This document shows, one piece after another, positions 44,253-52,734 of a stretch of DNA of 64,000 bases (positions are counted from its first letter, which is position 1; each line of letters opens with the position of its first letter). The position numbers and the translations under genes are program-made. The notes under the pieces are model-generated. The model saw only the letters and a list, made by a program, of their open reading frames with translations. It was not told the DNA's origin and ran no database searches. Location of the stretch: NCBI GenBank assembly GCA_965228415.1, contig OZ245814.1, positions 1,178,001-1,242,000 on the forward strand. Direction: 5' to 3'. The stretch comes from Agaribacillus sp965228415. Its GTDB lineage: Bacteria > Bacteroidota > Bacteroidia > Cytophagales > Cyclobacteriaceae.

Positions 44253-44834
44253 ATGAGGAGAAGAATCAATTATTTGATGTTAATAGCGTCCCTTTTGCTA
44301 GTGCTTTTATTCGTTTTTCCATTGTGGCGCATCACCTTGACCGCGCCACAATACCCGGATGGCATATCCATGTTTATCTGGATCAATAAGATCACCGGAG
44401 ACAATGAGCATACCCTGCAAAATATCAACATCTTAAATCACTACGTTGGGATGCAATATATTGTGCCGGAATCTATTCCGGAGTTGACCTATTTTCCCTA
44501 CATCATTTTATTTATGACAGCGGCGGGAGTGGCTGTTGCTTTCACCAATAATAGAAAATTGATTGGAACATGGCTGGTTACGATGCTGATCCTGAGCATT
44601 TTAGGAATATATGATTTCTATCTCTGGGAATACGATTACGGTCATAATTTAAGTGACAAAGCACCTATCAAGGTGCCAGGAATGGCCTATCAACCGCCTT
44701 TACTGGGCACAAAGATGTTATTAAACTTTAAGGCAGACTCCTACCCACACTGGGGTGGGGCCATTCTGGGTTTGTCGATTGTTTTGAGTTATGTGGCATT
44801 AATTAAAAGCCGATTTAGCCATGAAAAACGTTAG
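44253..44834 (+). CDS. nos-cluster membrane protein
   Basis: 193 residues from the ATG at 44253 (MRRRINYLMLIASLLLVLLF); an earlier ATG at 44226 lies inside the hairpin and is less likely. Four hydrophobic helices are visible: INYLMLIASLLLVLLFVFPLW, LTYFPYIILFMTAAGVAVAF, LIGTWLVTMLILSILGIYDFYLW and WGGAILGLSIVLSYVALIK. Between them are a conserved FIWINKITG and HYVGMQYI. A protein of this type is a regular member of clade II nos operons; its role (possibly copper or electron transfer) is not established. It overlaps nosL by 14 bp. Confidence 0.8.
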   Translation: MRRRINYLMLIASLLLVLLFVFPLWRITLTAPQYPDGISMFIWINKITGDNEHTLQNINILNHYVGMQYIVPESIPELTYFPYIILFMTAAGVAVAFTNNRKLIGTWLVTMLILSILGIYDFYLWEYDYGHNLSDKAPIKVPGMAYQPPLLGTKMLLNFKADSYPHWGGAILGLSIVLSYVALIKSRFSHEKR

Positions 44835-45282
44835 TAGCTGGTTACTTGTTTGTTGGTTCCTCGCAGCCTGTTCTCAAAAGCCGGAACCCATTAATTACGG
44901 GCATGACGGATGTCATTATTGCAAAATGACCATCATGGACAACCGGTATGGCGCTGAGATCGTGACGGAAAAGCTTAAGGTCCTGAAATTCGATGCGGTG
45001 GAGTGTATGCTGAATTATCAAAAGGCCGCCGAGGCAAATTATGACAATAGCCTGTTGCTGGTCACAGATTTTCAAAATCCGGGCAAATTGATAGACGCCA
45101 CTGCCGCCTACTACCTGCGCAGTGCCAGCCTGCCCAGCCCTATGGGTATGTATCTCACCTCATTTGCCAATCATCAGGCGGTGATAAAGGCCATGGACCA
45201 ACACGCGGGTGACAAGTATTCATGGCATGACCTCACAAAGGAATTCCCCAATTTCTCCACATTAAATGACGGTGGCCGGTGA
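44821..45282 (+). CDS. nosL: NosL copper-binding lipoprotein
   Basis: 153 residues. Lipobox LAAC (Cys17). The NosL signature is DGCHYCKMTIMDNRYGAEIVTEK, in which CxxCxM is the copper-delivery site, followed by LKFDAVECMLNY. NosL delivers Cu(I) to NosZ for the CuZ centre. It overlaps the previous gene by 14 bp and nosD by 4 bp (GTGA), so translation is coupled. Confidence 0.93.
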   Translation: MKNVSSWLLVCWFLAACSQKPEPINYGHDGCHYCKMTIMDNRYGAEIVTEKLKVLKFDAVECMLNYQKAAEANYDNSLLLVTDFQNPGKLIDATAAYYLRSASLPSPMGMYLTSFANHQAVIKAMDQHAGDKYSWHDLTKEFPNFSTLNDGGR

Positions 45283-46520
45283 TTCGCGCGTTGACAATAT
45301 GCCTGATGATCACCGTTGCTCCTCCTCTCTTAAGAGCTGGAGATACATTAAGAGTAGGCGCTTCGTCGCATATTAAATCAATAAAGGCGGGTATCCTTCA
45401 GGCGGAAAAGGGCGATGTTTTGTTGATTGAAAAAGGCTTCTACACAGAGGGCACCATCCTGATTGATAAGTCCATTACCATTATGGGGGTTGATCGCCCA
45501 ATCATCGATGGTGAAAACAAACATGAGATCCTGCAAATTGCTGCTGACAGCGTTTTTATTACAGGATTGCAGATCCAAAATGTAGGCGTAAGCTACACCA
45601 GGGATTTTGCCGGGATCAGCGTCGAAAAAGTATCGGACTGTGTCATTGATGACAATGTTCTGTTAAATACCTTTTTCGGCATTTATTTAAAAAACGCCAA
45701 AAACTGCCGGATAATCAATAACAGGATTGTTGGCCAGGCTGCAAAAGAGATCTCCAGCGGCAATGCCATCCATCTCTGGTATTGCAAAAATATTGAAGTG
45801 TCAAACAATAAGGTTAATAAACACCGCGACGGTATCTACCTCGAGTTTGTAGACAGTACATTGATCAGCCATAATCTTAGTGAACACAATCTGCGGTATG
45901 GCCTGCATTTCATGTTTTCCAATCACGACAATTATATTGGCAATACGTTTAAAAATAACGGCGCCGGCGTAGCCGTTATGTTTTCCAAGCAAATCCAAAT
46001 GATTGACAACAATTTCCTAAATAATTGGGGAACAGCCTCTTATGGATTGTTGCTTAAGGAAATCTACGATGGAAAAATAGAAGGCAATACGTTCTCCATG
46101 AACACCATTGGTATGTATGGAGAAAGCGCCACACGTATCAGTATTGTACATAATGATTTTAAGCAAAACGGCTGGGCGGTCAAGTTTTTGGGAAGTAGCA
46201 TGGACAATGAATTCACGTACAATAATTTTATCGGTAATACATTTGACCTCACTACCGATAGCGGCCGTAATAACAACCGTTATATTCACAACTACTGGAG
46301 TAAATATACGGGTTATGATCTCGACAAAGACGGCTATGGAGATGTTCCGTACCGGCCCATGAAATTGTTCTCGTACATCATTAATAAATCCAGTTCATCC
46401 ATTATACTGCTTCGATCTTTTTTTATGGACTTAATAAATTTTGCGGAGAAGGTCACCCCGGTATTTACGCCCGCTACATTGGTTGATAATTCCCCTTTAA
46501 TAAAGCCGTATCATGATTGA
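45279..46520 (+). CDS. nosD: NosD periplasmic copper-centre maturation protein
   Basis: 413 residues starting with GTG at 45279 within the nosL stop. A short signal (IRALTICLMITVAPPLLRAG) precedes a right-handed parallel beta-helix of NosD type: ILQAEKGDVLLIEKGFYTEG, ITIMGVDRPIIDGEN, then repeated NxxxGI/GIYL turns (DNVLLNTFFGIYLKNAKNCR, YLEFVDSTLISHNLSEHN). NosD works with the NosFY ABC complex to form the copper-sulfur CuZ site. It overlaps nosF by 8 bp. Confidence 0.93.
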   Translation: MIRALTICLMITVAPPLLRAGDTLRVGASSHIKSIKAGILQAEKGDVLLIEKGFYTEGTILIDKSITIMGVDRPIIDGENKHEILQIAADSVFITGLQIQNVGVSYTRDFAGISVEKVSDCVIDDNVLLNTFFGIYLKNAKNCRIINNRIVGQAAKEISSGNAIHLWYCKNIEVSNNKVNKHRDGIYLEFVDSTLISHNLSEHNLRYGLHFMFSNHDNYIGNTFKNNGAGVAVMFSKQIQMIDNNFLNNWGTASYGLLLKEIYDGKIEGNTFSMNTIGMYGESATRISIVHNDFKQNGWAVKFLGSSMDNEFTYNNFIGNTFDLTTDSGRNNNRYIHNYWSKYTGYDLDKDGYGDVPYRPMKLFSYIINKSSSSIILLRSFFMDLINFAEKVTPVFTPATLVDNSPLIKPYHD

Positions 46521-47256
46521 ATTTATCAACCTGAACAAATCCTTTGGTAAAAACCTGGTATTGGATAATCTGAATTTAAATGTCAGTGAAGGTAAAATAT
46601 CTGCTGTACTTGGCCCGAATGGGTCTGGCAAATCAACCATTATCAAATGTTTGCTAGGGCTGGTACTTCCCGATAGTGGCCAGATCCTATTCGACGGGCA
46701 ACCCATCAGGAACGCATGGCAGTACAGACAAAAAATTGATTATTTGCCCCAGATAGCGCGGTTCCCGGAGAATCTGACGACTGGTGAGCTGATAAAAATG
46801 ATCACCGATATCAGGCAACAGCAGGGTGACAGCGAAGCCTTAATCGAGCTGTTTGAGTTATCACCCTTCATGCATAAGAAGATAAGGCACTTATCAGGGG
46901 GTACCAGGCAAAAAGTGAATATTTTACTGACCTTTATGTTTAACAATCCGGTTATCATACTGGATGAGCCAAGTTCGGGACTCGATCCCGTAGCCATCAT
47001 CAGATTGAAGGACCTGATACATCGTGAAAGAGACAACGGCAAAACGATTCTTTTCACATCACATATTATGAGTTTGGTAGAAGATCTGGCAGACGAAATC
47101 ATATTTCTGCTGGAGGGAAAAGTATATTTCCGGGGGAGCAAAGAAGAAATCCTTCAATTTTCAGATAAATCCAATCTTGAAAGTGCCATTGCCGCCATTA
47201 TTAGTGGAGGCATCCCCGATCCCTTAAAAAAAAAGCACTTAGCTAATTGCCTATGA
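46513..47256 (+). CDS. nosF: NosF ABC ATPase
   Basis: 247 residues. Walker A GPNGSGKST, Q-loop YLPQIARFPEN, signature LSGGTRQK, Walker B VIILDEPSSGLDP and H-loop FTSHIM are all intact. It powers the NosFY complex that supplies sulfur or a sulfur-copper species for NosZ maturation through NosD. It overlaps nosD by 8 bp and nosY by 4 bp (ATGA). Confidence 0.94.
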   Translation: MIEFINLNKSFGKNLVLDNLNLNVSEGKISAVLGPNGSGKSTIIKCLLGLVLPDSGQILFDGQPIRNAWQYRQKIDYLPQIARFPENLTTGELIKMITDIRQQQGDSEALIELFELSPFMHKKIRHLSGGTRQKVNILLTFMFNNPVIILDEPSSGLDPVAIIRLKDLIHRERDNGKTILFTSHIMSLVEDLADEIIFLLEGKVYFRGSKEEILQFSDKSNLESAIAAIISGGIPDPLKKKHLANCL

Positions 47257-48035
47257 TTAAGATTCTCAAATATACCTGTTTTGATATGCTGAGGAGCTGG
47301 TGGAGCTATGCCTACTTTTTATTCTATTTTATAACTTCGGCCACTTTACTCAATTTCAGCACGGATGCCTCCAGGGCCATTACCAGCCTGATGAACATCA
47401 TCATTACCCTGTGTCCTTTGATAAGTACCTTGCTGGTGGTTATGTATTACTATAATTCCAGGGAGTTTATTGAACTTCTCCTGGCACAGCCATTGAAAAG
47501 AAGCAATTTATTGAAAGGGCAGTTTCTTGGTCTTGCCGGTTCATTATCCCTTAGTTTCACAGCTGGGTTGTTAATCCCGTTTTTGGTCTTTGGCTTGCTG
47601 TCTTCAGAAAATATCATCAACCTATCCACCCTGATTGGTATAGGCGTCTTGCTGACCTTCATCTTTTCAGCACTTGGTTATTTAGTCGCATTGTACCACG
47701 AAAACAAGATCAAAGGGTTTGGAACGGCCATATTTATCTGGCTTTTTATGGCTGTCATTTATGACGGATTGTTTCTTTTTACTTTAGTACTTTTCAATGA
47801 TTACCCAACCGACAAAATTGCCCTGGGGCTGTCATTTCTGAATCCTATAGATCTGGCACGCATCATCATGATGTTGAAACTCGACATTTCTGCTTTAATG
47901 GGCTACACCGGGGCACTTTTTAACAGTTTCTTCGGTAGCAACACCGGCCTTATTATTTCGGTAGCGGCTTCGGTAATCTGGGTCATCTTTCCTACCTACC
48001 TGTTTCTAAGAAAAGCCGCCAGGAAAGATTTTTAA
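47253..48035 (+). CDS. nosY: NosY ABC permease
   Basis: 260 residues from the ATG at 47253, which overlaps the nosF stop (ATGA). Six hydrophobic helices typical of NosY/ABC2 permeases, for example SYAYFLFYFITSATLL, ITLCPLISTLLVVMYYY, LSLSFTAGLLIPFLVFGLL, LIGIGVLLTFIFSALGYLVAL, FIWLFMAVIYDGLFLFTLVLF and ISVAASVIWVIFPTYLFL, with the marker REFIELLLAQPLKRSNLLKGQFLG. It is the last gene of the nos operon. Confidence 0.93.
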   Translation: MIKILKYTCFDMLRSWWSYAYFLFYFITSATLLNFSTDASRAITSLMNIIITLCPLISTLLVVMYYYNSREFIELLLAQPLKRSNLLKGQFLGLAGSLSLSFTAGLLIPFLVFGLLSSENIINLSTLIGIGVLLTFIFSALGYLVALYHENKIKGFGTAIFIWLFMAVIYDGLFLFTLVLFNDYPTDKIALGLSFLNPIDLARIIMMLKLDISALMGYTGALFNSFFGSNTGLIISVAASVIWVIFPTYLFLRKAARKDF

Positions 48036-48061
48036 AGCCAAACAGTATCTATCCAATCTGG

Positions 48062-48700
48062 TTATTTTGATTTAGGAAAGCCGGCATGCCTTTTAATATT
48101 ACGGATCTGCGTCAGATGTCTATCGGCATGGGCAATGGAAACCAGCATTAATTGATGCAGGTCCCGAAAAGCCGCCTTCCCCTTACCACTGGGACTGTAA
48201 TACCGTCTAAAATCTTTATCAGTTTCCTCAATAAACCTGATCATTTCACTTCGTACCTTATTGAATGCATCCATGGCTTGCTCTTTGGAAGGCCACCTTC
48301 CACGTGGTTCCAGATACCAGGGCGATTTGGCCGTGTTCTGACCGGTAATCTGACTATAAGTCATCAGTTCTTCGTCTGTGTCTGTAGCTAAATGACTTAA
48401 AGTTATCATTTCCGGAAATTGTGTGATGACAGTAATTTCTCTCCGAAATAACACATCATGTATCTCCAGGTGCTCCACTACTTCACTAATGGACCAGGCC
48501 CCGGTATCGGATTTGAATAGCCATTGCTCCACGCTCAAATGATCTACCTCAGCCCGAAGATCAGTCTGTATTCTCCGCAATTCACGCACCAGATACCCCC
48601 GCTCCTTTTGAGTCCAGGATTTTAATGCCTGGTGTTCGGATCGTATGTTGTCTTTGGGATTTTCACAGCTGATACAAAAAGCAATCAACAGAAGCAACAT
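48062..48700 (-). CDS. DinB-like lipoprotein
   Basis: 212 residues from the ATG at 48700 (MLLLLIAFCISC, lipobox CISC at Cys12); the frame stays open to 48895, but that part has no signal-like start and runs into the IS end. The four-helix bundle contains ERGYLVRELRRIQTDLRAEV, WSISEVVEHLEIHDVLFR (metal His region) and HQLMLVSIAHADRHLTQIRNI (C-terminal His pair). Similar in plan to 34196-34810. Convergent with nosY (26 bp apart). IS110 copy 2 begins about 190 bp upstream of its start, and may have displaced its native promoter. Confidence 0.8.
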   Translation of the reverse strand: MLLLLIAFCISCENPKDNIRSEHQALKSWTQKERGYLVRELRRIQTDLRAEVDHLSVEQWLFKSDTGAWSISEVVEHLEIHDVLFRREITVITQFPEMITLSHLATDTDEELMTYSQITGQNTAKSPWYLEPRGRWPSKEQAMDAFNKVRSEMIRFIEETDKDFRRYYSPSGKGKAAFRDLHQLMLVSIAHADRHLTQIRNIKRHAGFPKSK

Positions 48701-48953
48701 AATTTTACTTACAAAACCATTGACACCAACGCGCCCAAAGTACCACCGTGCATTTTTTTCTTTGCTTCTATCCAAATACATCTTATCGTCAAACTTCAAG
48801 ACAAAATCTTGTCTAAAAGTTAAAAATAAAAACAGATCCAACCAAACCCATCCAATCGTGGGTGCAGGCACCGGAACAACTCCCAACTCCCACACTCCTT
48901 TAGATTTACAAAATATAACTAAACAAAGATAATTGTTATTGCAATGTGGGTAT

Positions 48954-49157
48954 GTTGGTAACTTTTAAGTTATCAACATATACATATTAAATTAATTAGA
49001 TAGTGAATAACTTTAAAGAAGAATGGGGTGAACTTTCCCACACTCCAGGATTAAGGCCTAAAGTGTGTATTAGTCCCCATTCTTCTTAAGAGTTGCCTTC
49101 TGAACCAATTAGAATTTTAGGTTAGCAGACCTTCTAAAGGTAGTAGTGCAGGCAACT
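48954..49157 (+). ncRNA. Predicted IS110 bridge RNA, copy 2
   Basis: Three hairpins lie between the left end and the transposase. First, GTTGGTAACTT / AAGTTATCAAC (48954-48964, 48967-48977). Second, a perfect 13-bp stem 49016-49028 / 49075-49087 with a 46-base loop: its 5' part TCCCACACTCC (49036-49046) repeats the left target flank, and its 3' part AAGTGTGTATT (49061-49071) is complementary to the right target side (AGTGTGT pairs with ACACACT). Third, an 8-bp stem AGTTGCCT / AGGCAACT (49091-49098, 49150-49157): its loop holds TTAGAAT (49109-49115), identical to the element's right end, and CTAAAGG (49134-49140), complementary to the left end CCTTTAG. This is the target-loop and donor-loop layout known for IS621. 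Expression was not tested. Confidence 0.78.
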
Positions 49158-49184
49158 GATTTTTAATTTTAATACTATAAAGTT

Positions 49185-50177
49185 ATGTATTTTCAATATT
49201 TTATTGGCATTGATGTTAGCAAATCTCACCTGGATGTATTCCTTTATCCTACTGGTCAATATCAAAGATTTATTAATCATCAAAAGGGCTTTCGATCAAT
49301 GATAGATTGGCTTAAAGGCCTGGGATTGTGTTCATATTCAGATGTTTTATTTGGCTTGGAGCATACAGGCCTGTACTCTTTACCTGTCAGTAAGTATTTA
49401 AATGCTAAGGGTTATAAATTTACTTTGCTAGGAGGATTACAATTAAAACGTTCTCGAGGAATAGTCCGGGGAAAAAGTGATAAAATGGATGCCCAAGGTA
49501 TAGCCGAGTACATTTACGAAAAAAAAGAGAAGATAAAGTGCTATGTAATGCCTTCAAAAACCGTTATCGAGCTTAAAAAATTAGTCAATTACAGAAATCG
49601 ATTGGTTAAGGAACGTGCTGGTATGAAGATGAGCTTACATGAATATCAAGCTTTTTTGACCGACACAAAAAATGCGGTAATGCTACAATCATTGGAAAGA
49701 ATGATTACACAGTTGACCGAAGAAATCAAACATATACAGGCTGAGATCTCCAGGTTGTTAAAACAGGATAAAACCCTTCAACAGCAATTTGATCTGATCA
49801 CCAGTATTAAATCCATTGGACCACAAACCGCATTAATGATGATTATCCTAACCCATGGATTCACCCAATTCGATAGTTGGAGAAAGTTTGCTAGTTATGC
49901 TGGCACCGCACCATTTCCTAATCAATCCGGAAACAGCAAAGGAAAAACAAAAATCAGCTATATGGCCCATAAACAAATGAAAAGCTTATTGAGTAATTGT
50001 GCGGTCTCTGCCATTAAACATAACCCAGAAATAAGAATGTATTACCAAAGAAGAGTAGCTGAAGGAAAACACCCAATGAATGCTAAAAATATCGTCAAAA
50101 ACAAATTAATAGCAAGAGTGTTTGCCGTAATAAAAAGGCAAACACCCTATGTGGAAACTTTTAAATTTGCAGCCTAA
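49185..50177 (+). CDS. IS110 family transposase (DEDD recombinase), copy 2
   Basis: 330 residues, identical to the transposase at 25505-26497 in every residue. Same Asp10, Glu59, Asp99, Asp102 catalytic set and Ser248 in the C-terminal Tnp domain. Identity at protein and noncoding level implies recent transposition or homogenisation by recombination between the two copies. Confidence 0.96.
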   Translation: MYFQYFIGIDVSKSHLDVFLYPTGQYQRFINHQKGFRSMIDWLKGLGLCSYSDVLFGLEHTGLYSLPVSKYLNAKGYKFTLLGGLQLKRSRGIVRGKSDKMDAQGIAEYIYEKKEKIKCYVMPSKTVIELKKLVNYRNRLVKERAGMKMSLHEYQAFLTDTKNAVMLQSLERMITQLTEEIKHIQAEISRLLKQDKTLQQQFDLITSIKSIGPQTALMMIILTHGFTQFDSWRKFASYAGTAPFPNQSGNSKGKTKISYMAHKQMKSLLSNCAVSAIKHNPEIRMYYQRRVAEGKHPMNAKNIVKNKLIARVFAVIKRQTPYVETFKFAA

Positions 50178-50211
50178 AATTGTACTGATTTAATTGACTT
50201 TAACTTAGAAT

Positions 50212-50398
50212 ACACTCTCACACTCACACTCAAGAATTACCCCTTCCGGCCAATTCATTCGTCTTAATCGACATATACCCGCGGGGCCACCTTCCCCAGG
50301 GAAGGATTAGTTATCCCTTTTTAAATAAGGAACAAAAAAAGCAACTAAGATCGCCCAGATAACCTGTCTACATTCACATTCACACTCACTCACACTCT
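50212..50398 (+). repeat. CACTC-rich short repeat tracts next to IS110 copy 2
   Basis: Two tracts: 50212-50234 (ACACTCTCACACTCACACTC) directly at the IS right end, and 50372-50398, about 155 bp away (attcacattcacactcactcac, then tctac). The second is outside the element, so such tracts are a property of the local DNA and not only of IS ends. Between them is a non-coding stretch with a short GGGGCCACC / CCTTCCCC-like region but no gene. Confidence 0.6.
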
Positions 50399-51716
50399 AC
50401 TCCGCTCCAAGCGCTATTAGCTTATCAATATCATTATTGATAGATAAAGTCAAAAGGGTCGTTGCTGTGCAAAAAACCGGGCTTGTAATACAGTGGTGGC
50501 CATTCCAACTGCCATCGTTATTTTGGATACTCACCAACCTGCCGGAAATATTTTCATACCAGTCTTTCCAGGTTTTATCCTGGTTGATGATCAACGATTC
50601 ACCCGTTTGCAGATAGCTCAAAAATTCCTCACCCCCATTATTTCCAAATCCCTGCATGACATTATCCTCCTGGGCGGTGTCCTTTGAAGACTCGTAAACC
50701 TGGTAAGCGCCAAAGTACTCCTCTGCCTCTTCCTCATCAAATCCAATCTCCATTAACACTTCATCGGTCACCTTATCATCTTCCTTAATTTTACCTTCGC
50801 GCCTAGCATTTTTTACAGCCTCCCTGACTTTTCTGGCCTGTTTGGCGCTGGCTCTTGCCGATCCGGTTACTGAATAAAGCACAATGCCTGCTCCTTTTTC
50901 CGTATTGACGCTACCTGAGTTGGCGTCATAATTTCCCCTTTGGTAGTCTCTTGACCTTTTCAACACTACTTTATCTACCTGCACACCCTTGTGCTCCGCA
51001 GATTCCAAAGCATTGTTGGCTAATGCGGATTGCAACACCCCGGCCCAGCCGGCGCCCTTAAAGCTGCCATCTTCCTCCTGTAATTTTTGAATTTTAGCGA
51101 CACAGCTATTCAATGCAGCCGTCACACGATCCTTTAGCGGCTGATTATCATCAAGATAGTCTAATATATTCGTCAAAAACTGAACCGCTAAAATAGCATC
51201 AATGTTTTCTCCCAACTTGGTTTGTATTTGGGTGTTGGTCTCAGTAGTAATCTTCAACTGATTGGCAGGCGTATTTTCGACAGCCGACAATATATATGCC
51301 AGGGCCCTCCCCAATTCCTCACTGTATTTACCCGAATTCAGCCTTGTTCCGGTACGTAATAGCGCCATGGAAACCATGGCAGTAGTAGCCGGGTCTGCAT
51401 TAACGGCATGGGGATCAATGACGTTTTGCCGGTGATGACTACCGGCTCCCCACCCACCATTGGCTAGCTGGGCTTTTGTGATCCACGCTAACCCGCGCTC
51501 AGTGGCTAATCGAACGTTAGCCGGTGTGTTATATACAAAACTTGAATCCGACGATTCTTCTCCAAAGATGGTCTTAAATACACATCCTTTATCGGTATAA
51601 CAAACCGGGATATCATCAGTAGTCCTTGTACTGGTAACCTGTTTATTAAATGGATAAAACAAGGAAAGCGCACTGGCTCCCATCAGGGCGATGCTCAAAA
51701 ATTTAAACTTCATCAT
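50397..51716 (-). CDS. Secreted prenyltransferase/squalene-cyclase-fold protein
   Basis: 439 residues. N-terminal signal-like MMKFKFLSIALMGASALSLF. The body has alpha-toroid repeats of the terpene cyclase/prenyltransferase type: GLAWITKAQLANGGWGAGS, DPATTAMVSMALLRTG, LQEEDGSFKGAGWAGVLQSALANNALE and a last repeat IQNNDGSWNGHHCITSPVFCTATTLLTLSI. The acid motif of squalene-hopene cyclase (DxDD) is not evident, so catalysis on a terpene is doubtful; it may bind rather than cyclise. There is a charged insert (RKVREAVKNARREGKIKEDD) near the middle. It ends at the edge of the CACTC repeat tract. Confidence 0.75.
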   Translation of the reverse strand: MMKFKFLSIALMGASALSLFYPFNKQVTSTRTTDDIPVCYTDKGCVFKTIFGEESSDSSFVYNTPANVRLATERGLAWITKAQLANGGWGAGSHHRQNVIDPHAVNADPATTAMVSMALLRTGTRLNSGKYSEELGRALAYILSAVENTPANQLKITTETNTQIQTKLGENIDAILAVQFLTNILDYLDDNQPLKDRVTAALNSCVAKIQKLQEEDGSFKGAGWAGVLQSALANNALESAEHKGVQVDKVVLKRSRDYQRGNYDANSGSVNTEKGAGIVLYSVTGSARASAKQARKVREAVKNARREGKIKEDDKVTDEVLMEIGFDEEEAEEYFGAYQVYESSKDTAQEDNVMQGFGNNGGEEFLSYLQTGESLIINQDKTWKDWYENISGRLVSIQNNDGSWNGHHCITSPVFCTATTLLTLSINNDIDKLIALGAE

Positions 51717-51915
51717 GTCTATTTACTTTTAGTGAATTTTTATCCCTATGATGAAGATATAATGCAAATTCCATAAATCAGGCACAGAAAAACATAACAT
51801 ATCACTGCTTTTTAACATTAATTAACCTTCAAAACAGTTGTTTAATAATAGATAATGGAAGATTTTTAGTTGAGAATTGATAGTTTGCGCATTGTCCACT
51901 AAACAGCCTTGTGAA

Positions 51916-52656
51916 ATGATGAATAGAATAAGTTATTGCTTTCTTTTAGCAGCCGTGATGGTAAGCTGTCAAAATCCAAAAAGGGAATCGGAAAAAATTA
52001 ATGACACTATAAAACCCGAAAGTGAGCAAAATGAAGTCGTCAGTAGTAAAGATGGGGTAGATAAAGAAGACCGTGCGGAACATTCTTTAGCCACCGCTAA
52101 ATTACATGACTCCAGTTTTGTATTTATAAAGAAGTGGTCAGACGATTTTGTCTATGACATGAAGTATGCAACTGCCGATAATTTTATTGGGAAGAAGGTT
52201 TATGATTGTGATCAATGCATGATTCGGAAGAAGGTAGCCCTGGCTTTAATGAAGGCTAATCGCGATTTTATGAAAAAAGGTTATCGTATTAAATTCTTCG
52301 ATTGTTATCGCCCGCTGGATGTGCAAAAGATTATGTGGGAGGTTTATCCGGTGGAAGGTTACGTTGCCAACCCCCATACTTCAGGATCTATCCATAACCG
52401 CGGTGGCGCTGTCGATATCACGCTGGTCGATAAGGAAGAAAATGAATTGGATATGGGGACAGGCTTTGATCACTTTGGGGAAGAGGCACACCATGCTTAT
52501 CGCAATCTGCCGGAAAAGGTTCTTAGCAACAGGAAACTATTAAAGGACATCATGGAGCAACACGGTTTCAAATCAATTCGCACAGAATGGTGGCATTATA
52601 ATTTTGGGGAATCCAGGGCATTTGCCTTATCAAATTTCCCTACGAAATGCGACTGA
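51916..52656 (+). CDS. D-alanyl-D-alanine dipeptidase (VanX/DdpX family), lipoprotein
   Basis: 246 residues from the ATG at 51916 (or 51919); the frame is open upstream from 51877 but the lipoprotein signal MNRISYCFLLAAVMVSC (Cys18) favours this start. Zinc-site motifs: SGSIHNRGGAVDITLVD (SxHxxGxAxD) and TEWWHYNFG (EWWHY), with YDMKYATADNFIGKKVY and KFFDCYRPLDVQKIMW typical of VanX. It hydrolyses D-Ala-D-Ala. A role in peptidoglycan recycling is more likely than vancomycin resistance because vanHA genes are absent. Confidence 0.9.
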   Translation: MMNRISYCFLLAAVMVSCQNPKRESEKINDTIKPESEQNEVVSSKDGVDKEDRAEHSLATAKLHDSSFVFIKKWSDDFVYDMKYATADNFIGKKVYDCDQCMIRKKVALALMKANRDFMKKGYRIKFFDCYRPLDVQKIMWEVYPVEGYVANPHTSGSIHNRGGAVDITLVDKEENELDMGTGFDHFGEEAHHAYRNLPEKVLSNRKLLKDIMEQHGFKSIRTEWWHYNFGESRAFALSNFPTKCD

Positions 52657-52734
52657 CAAAGACTACCCTTTGATCTGGCAATTCAAGCAGACAGCTTGAT
52701 GCCCTGTCCGAACACAAGTTATGTGATTAGTAAG

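Larger units (their letters stand above)
48892..50215 (+). mobile_element. IS110-family insertion sequence, copy 2
   Basis: About 1320 bp, same sequence as copy 1 but inverted. ACAC flanks it at 48892-48895 and 50212-50215. The left-end sequence inside is TCCTTTAGATTT; the right-end sequence is TTAGAATACAC. There are no terminal inverted repeats, in keeping with IS110. The outer flanks are CACTC-rich (left ccaactccc, right tctcacactcacactc). Confidence 0.9.

Noticed and set aside
48701..48895. N-terminal extension of the DinB lipoprotein gene
   Set aside because: It would bury the lipoprotein signal 65 residues into the protein and begins at the IS boundary.
25467..50215. Composite transposon formed by the two IS110 copies
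   Set aside because: IS110 elements move as circles defined by their own ends and guides, not by paired outer ends; the 22 kb between contains chromosomal-type genes.
50372..50398. CACTC tracts as a CRISPR or origin repeat
   Set aside because: The units are 5-7 bp and irregular; no replication genes or DnaA boxes are near.
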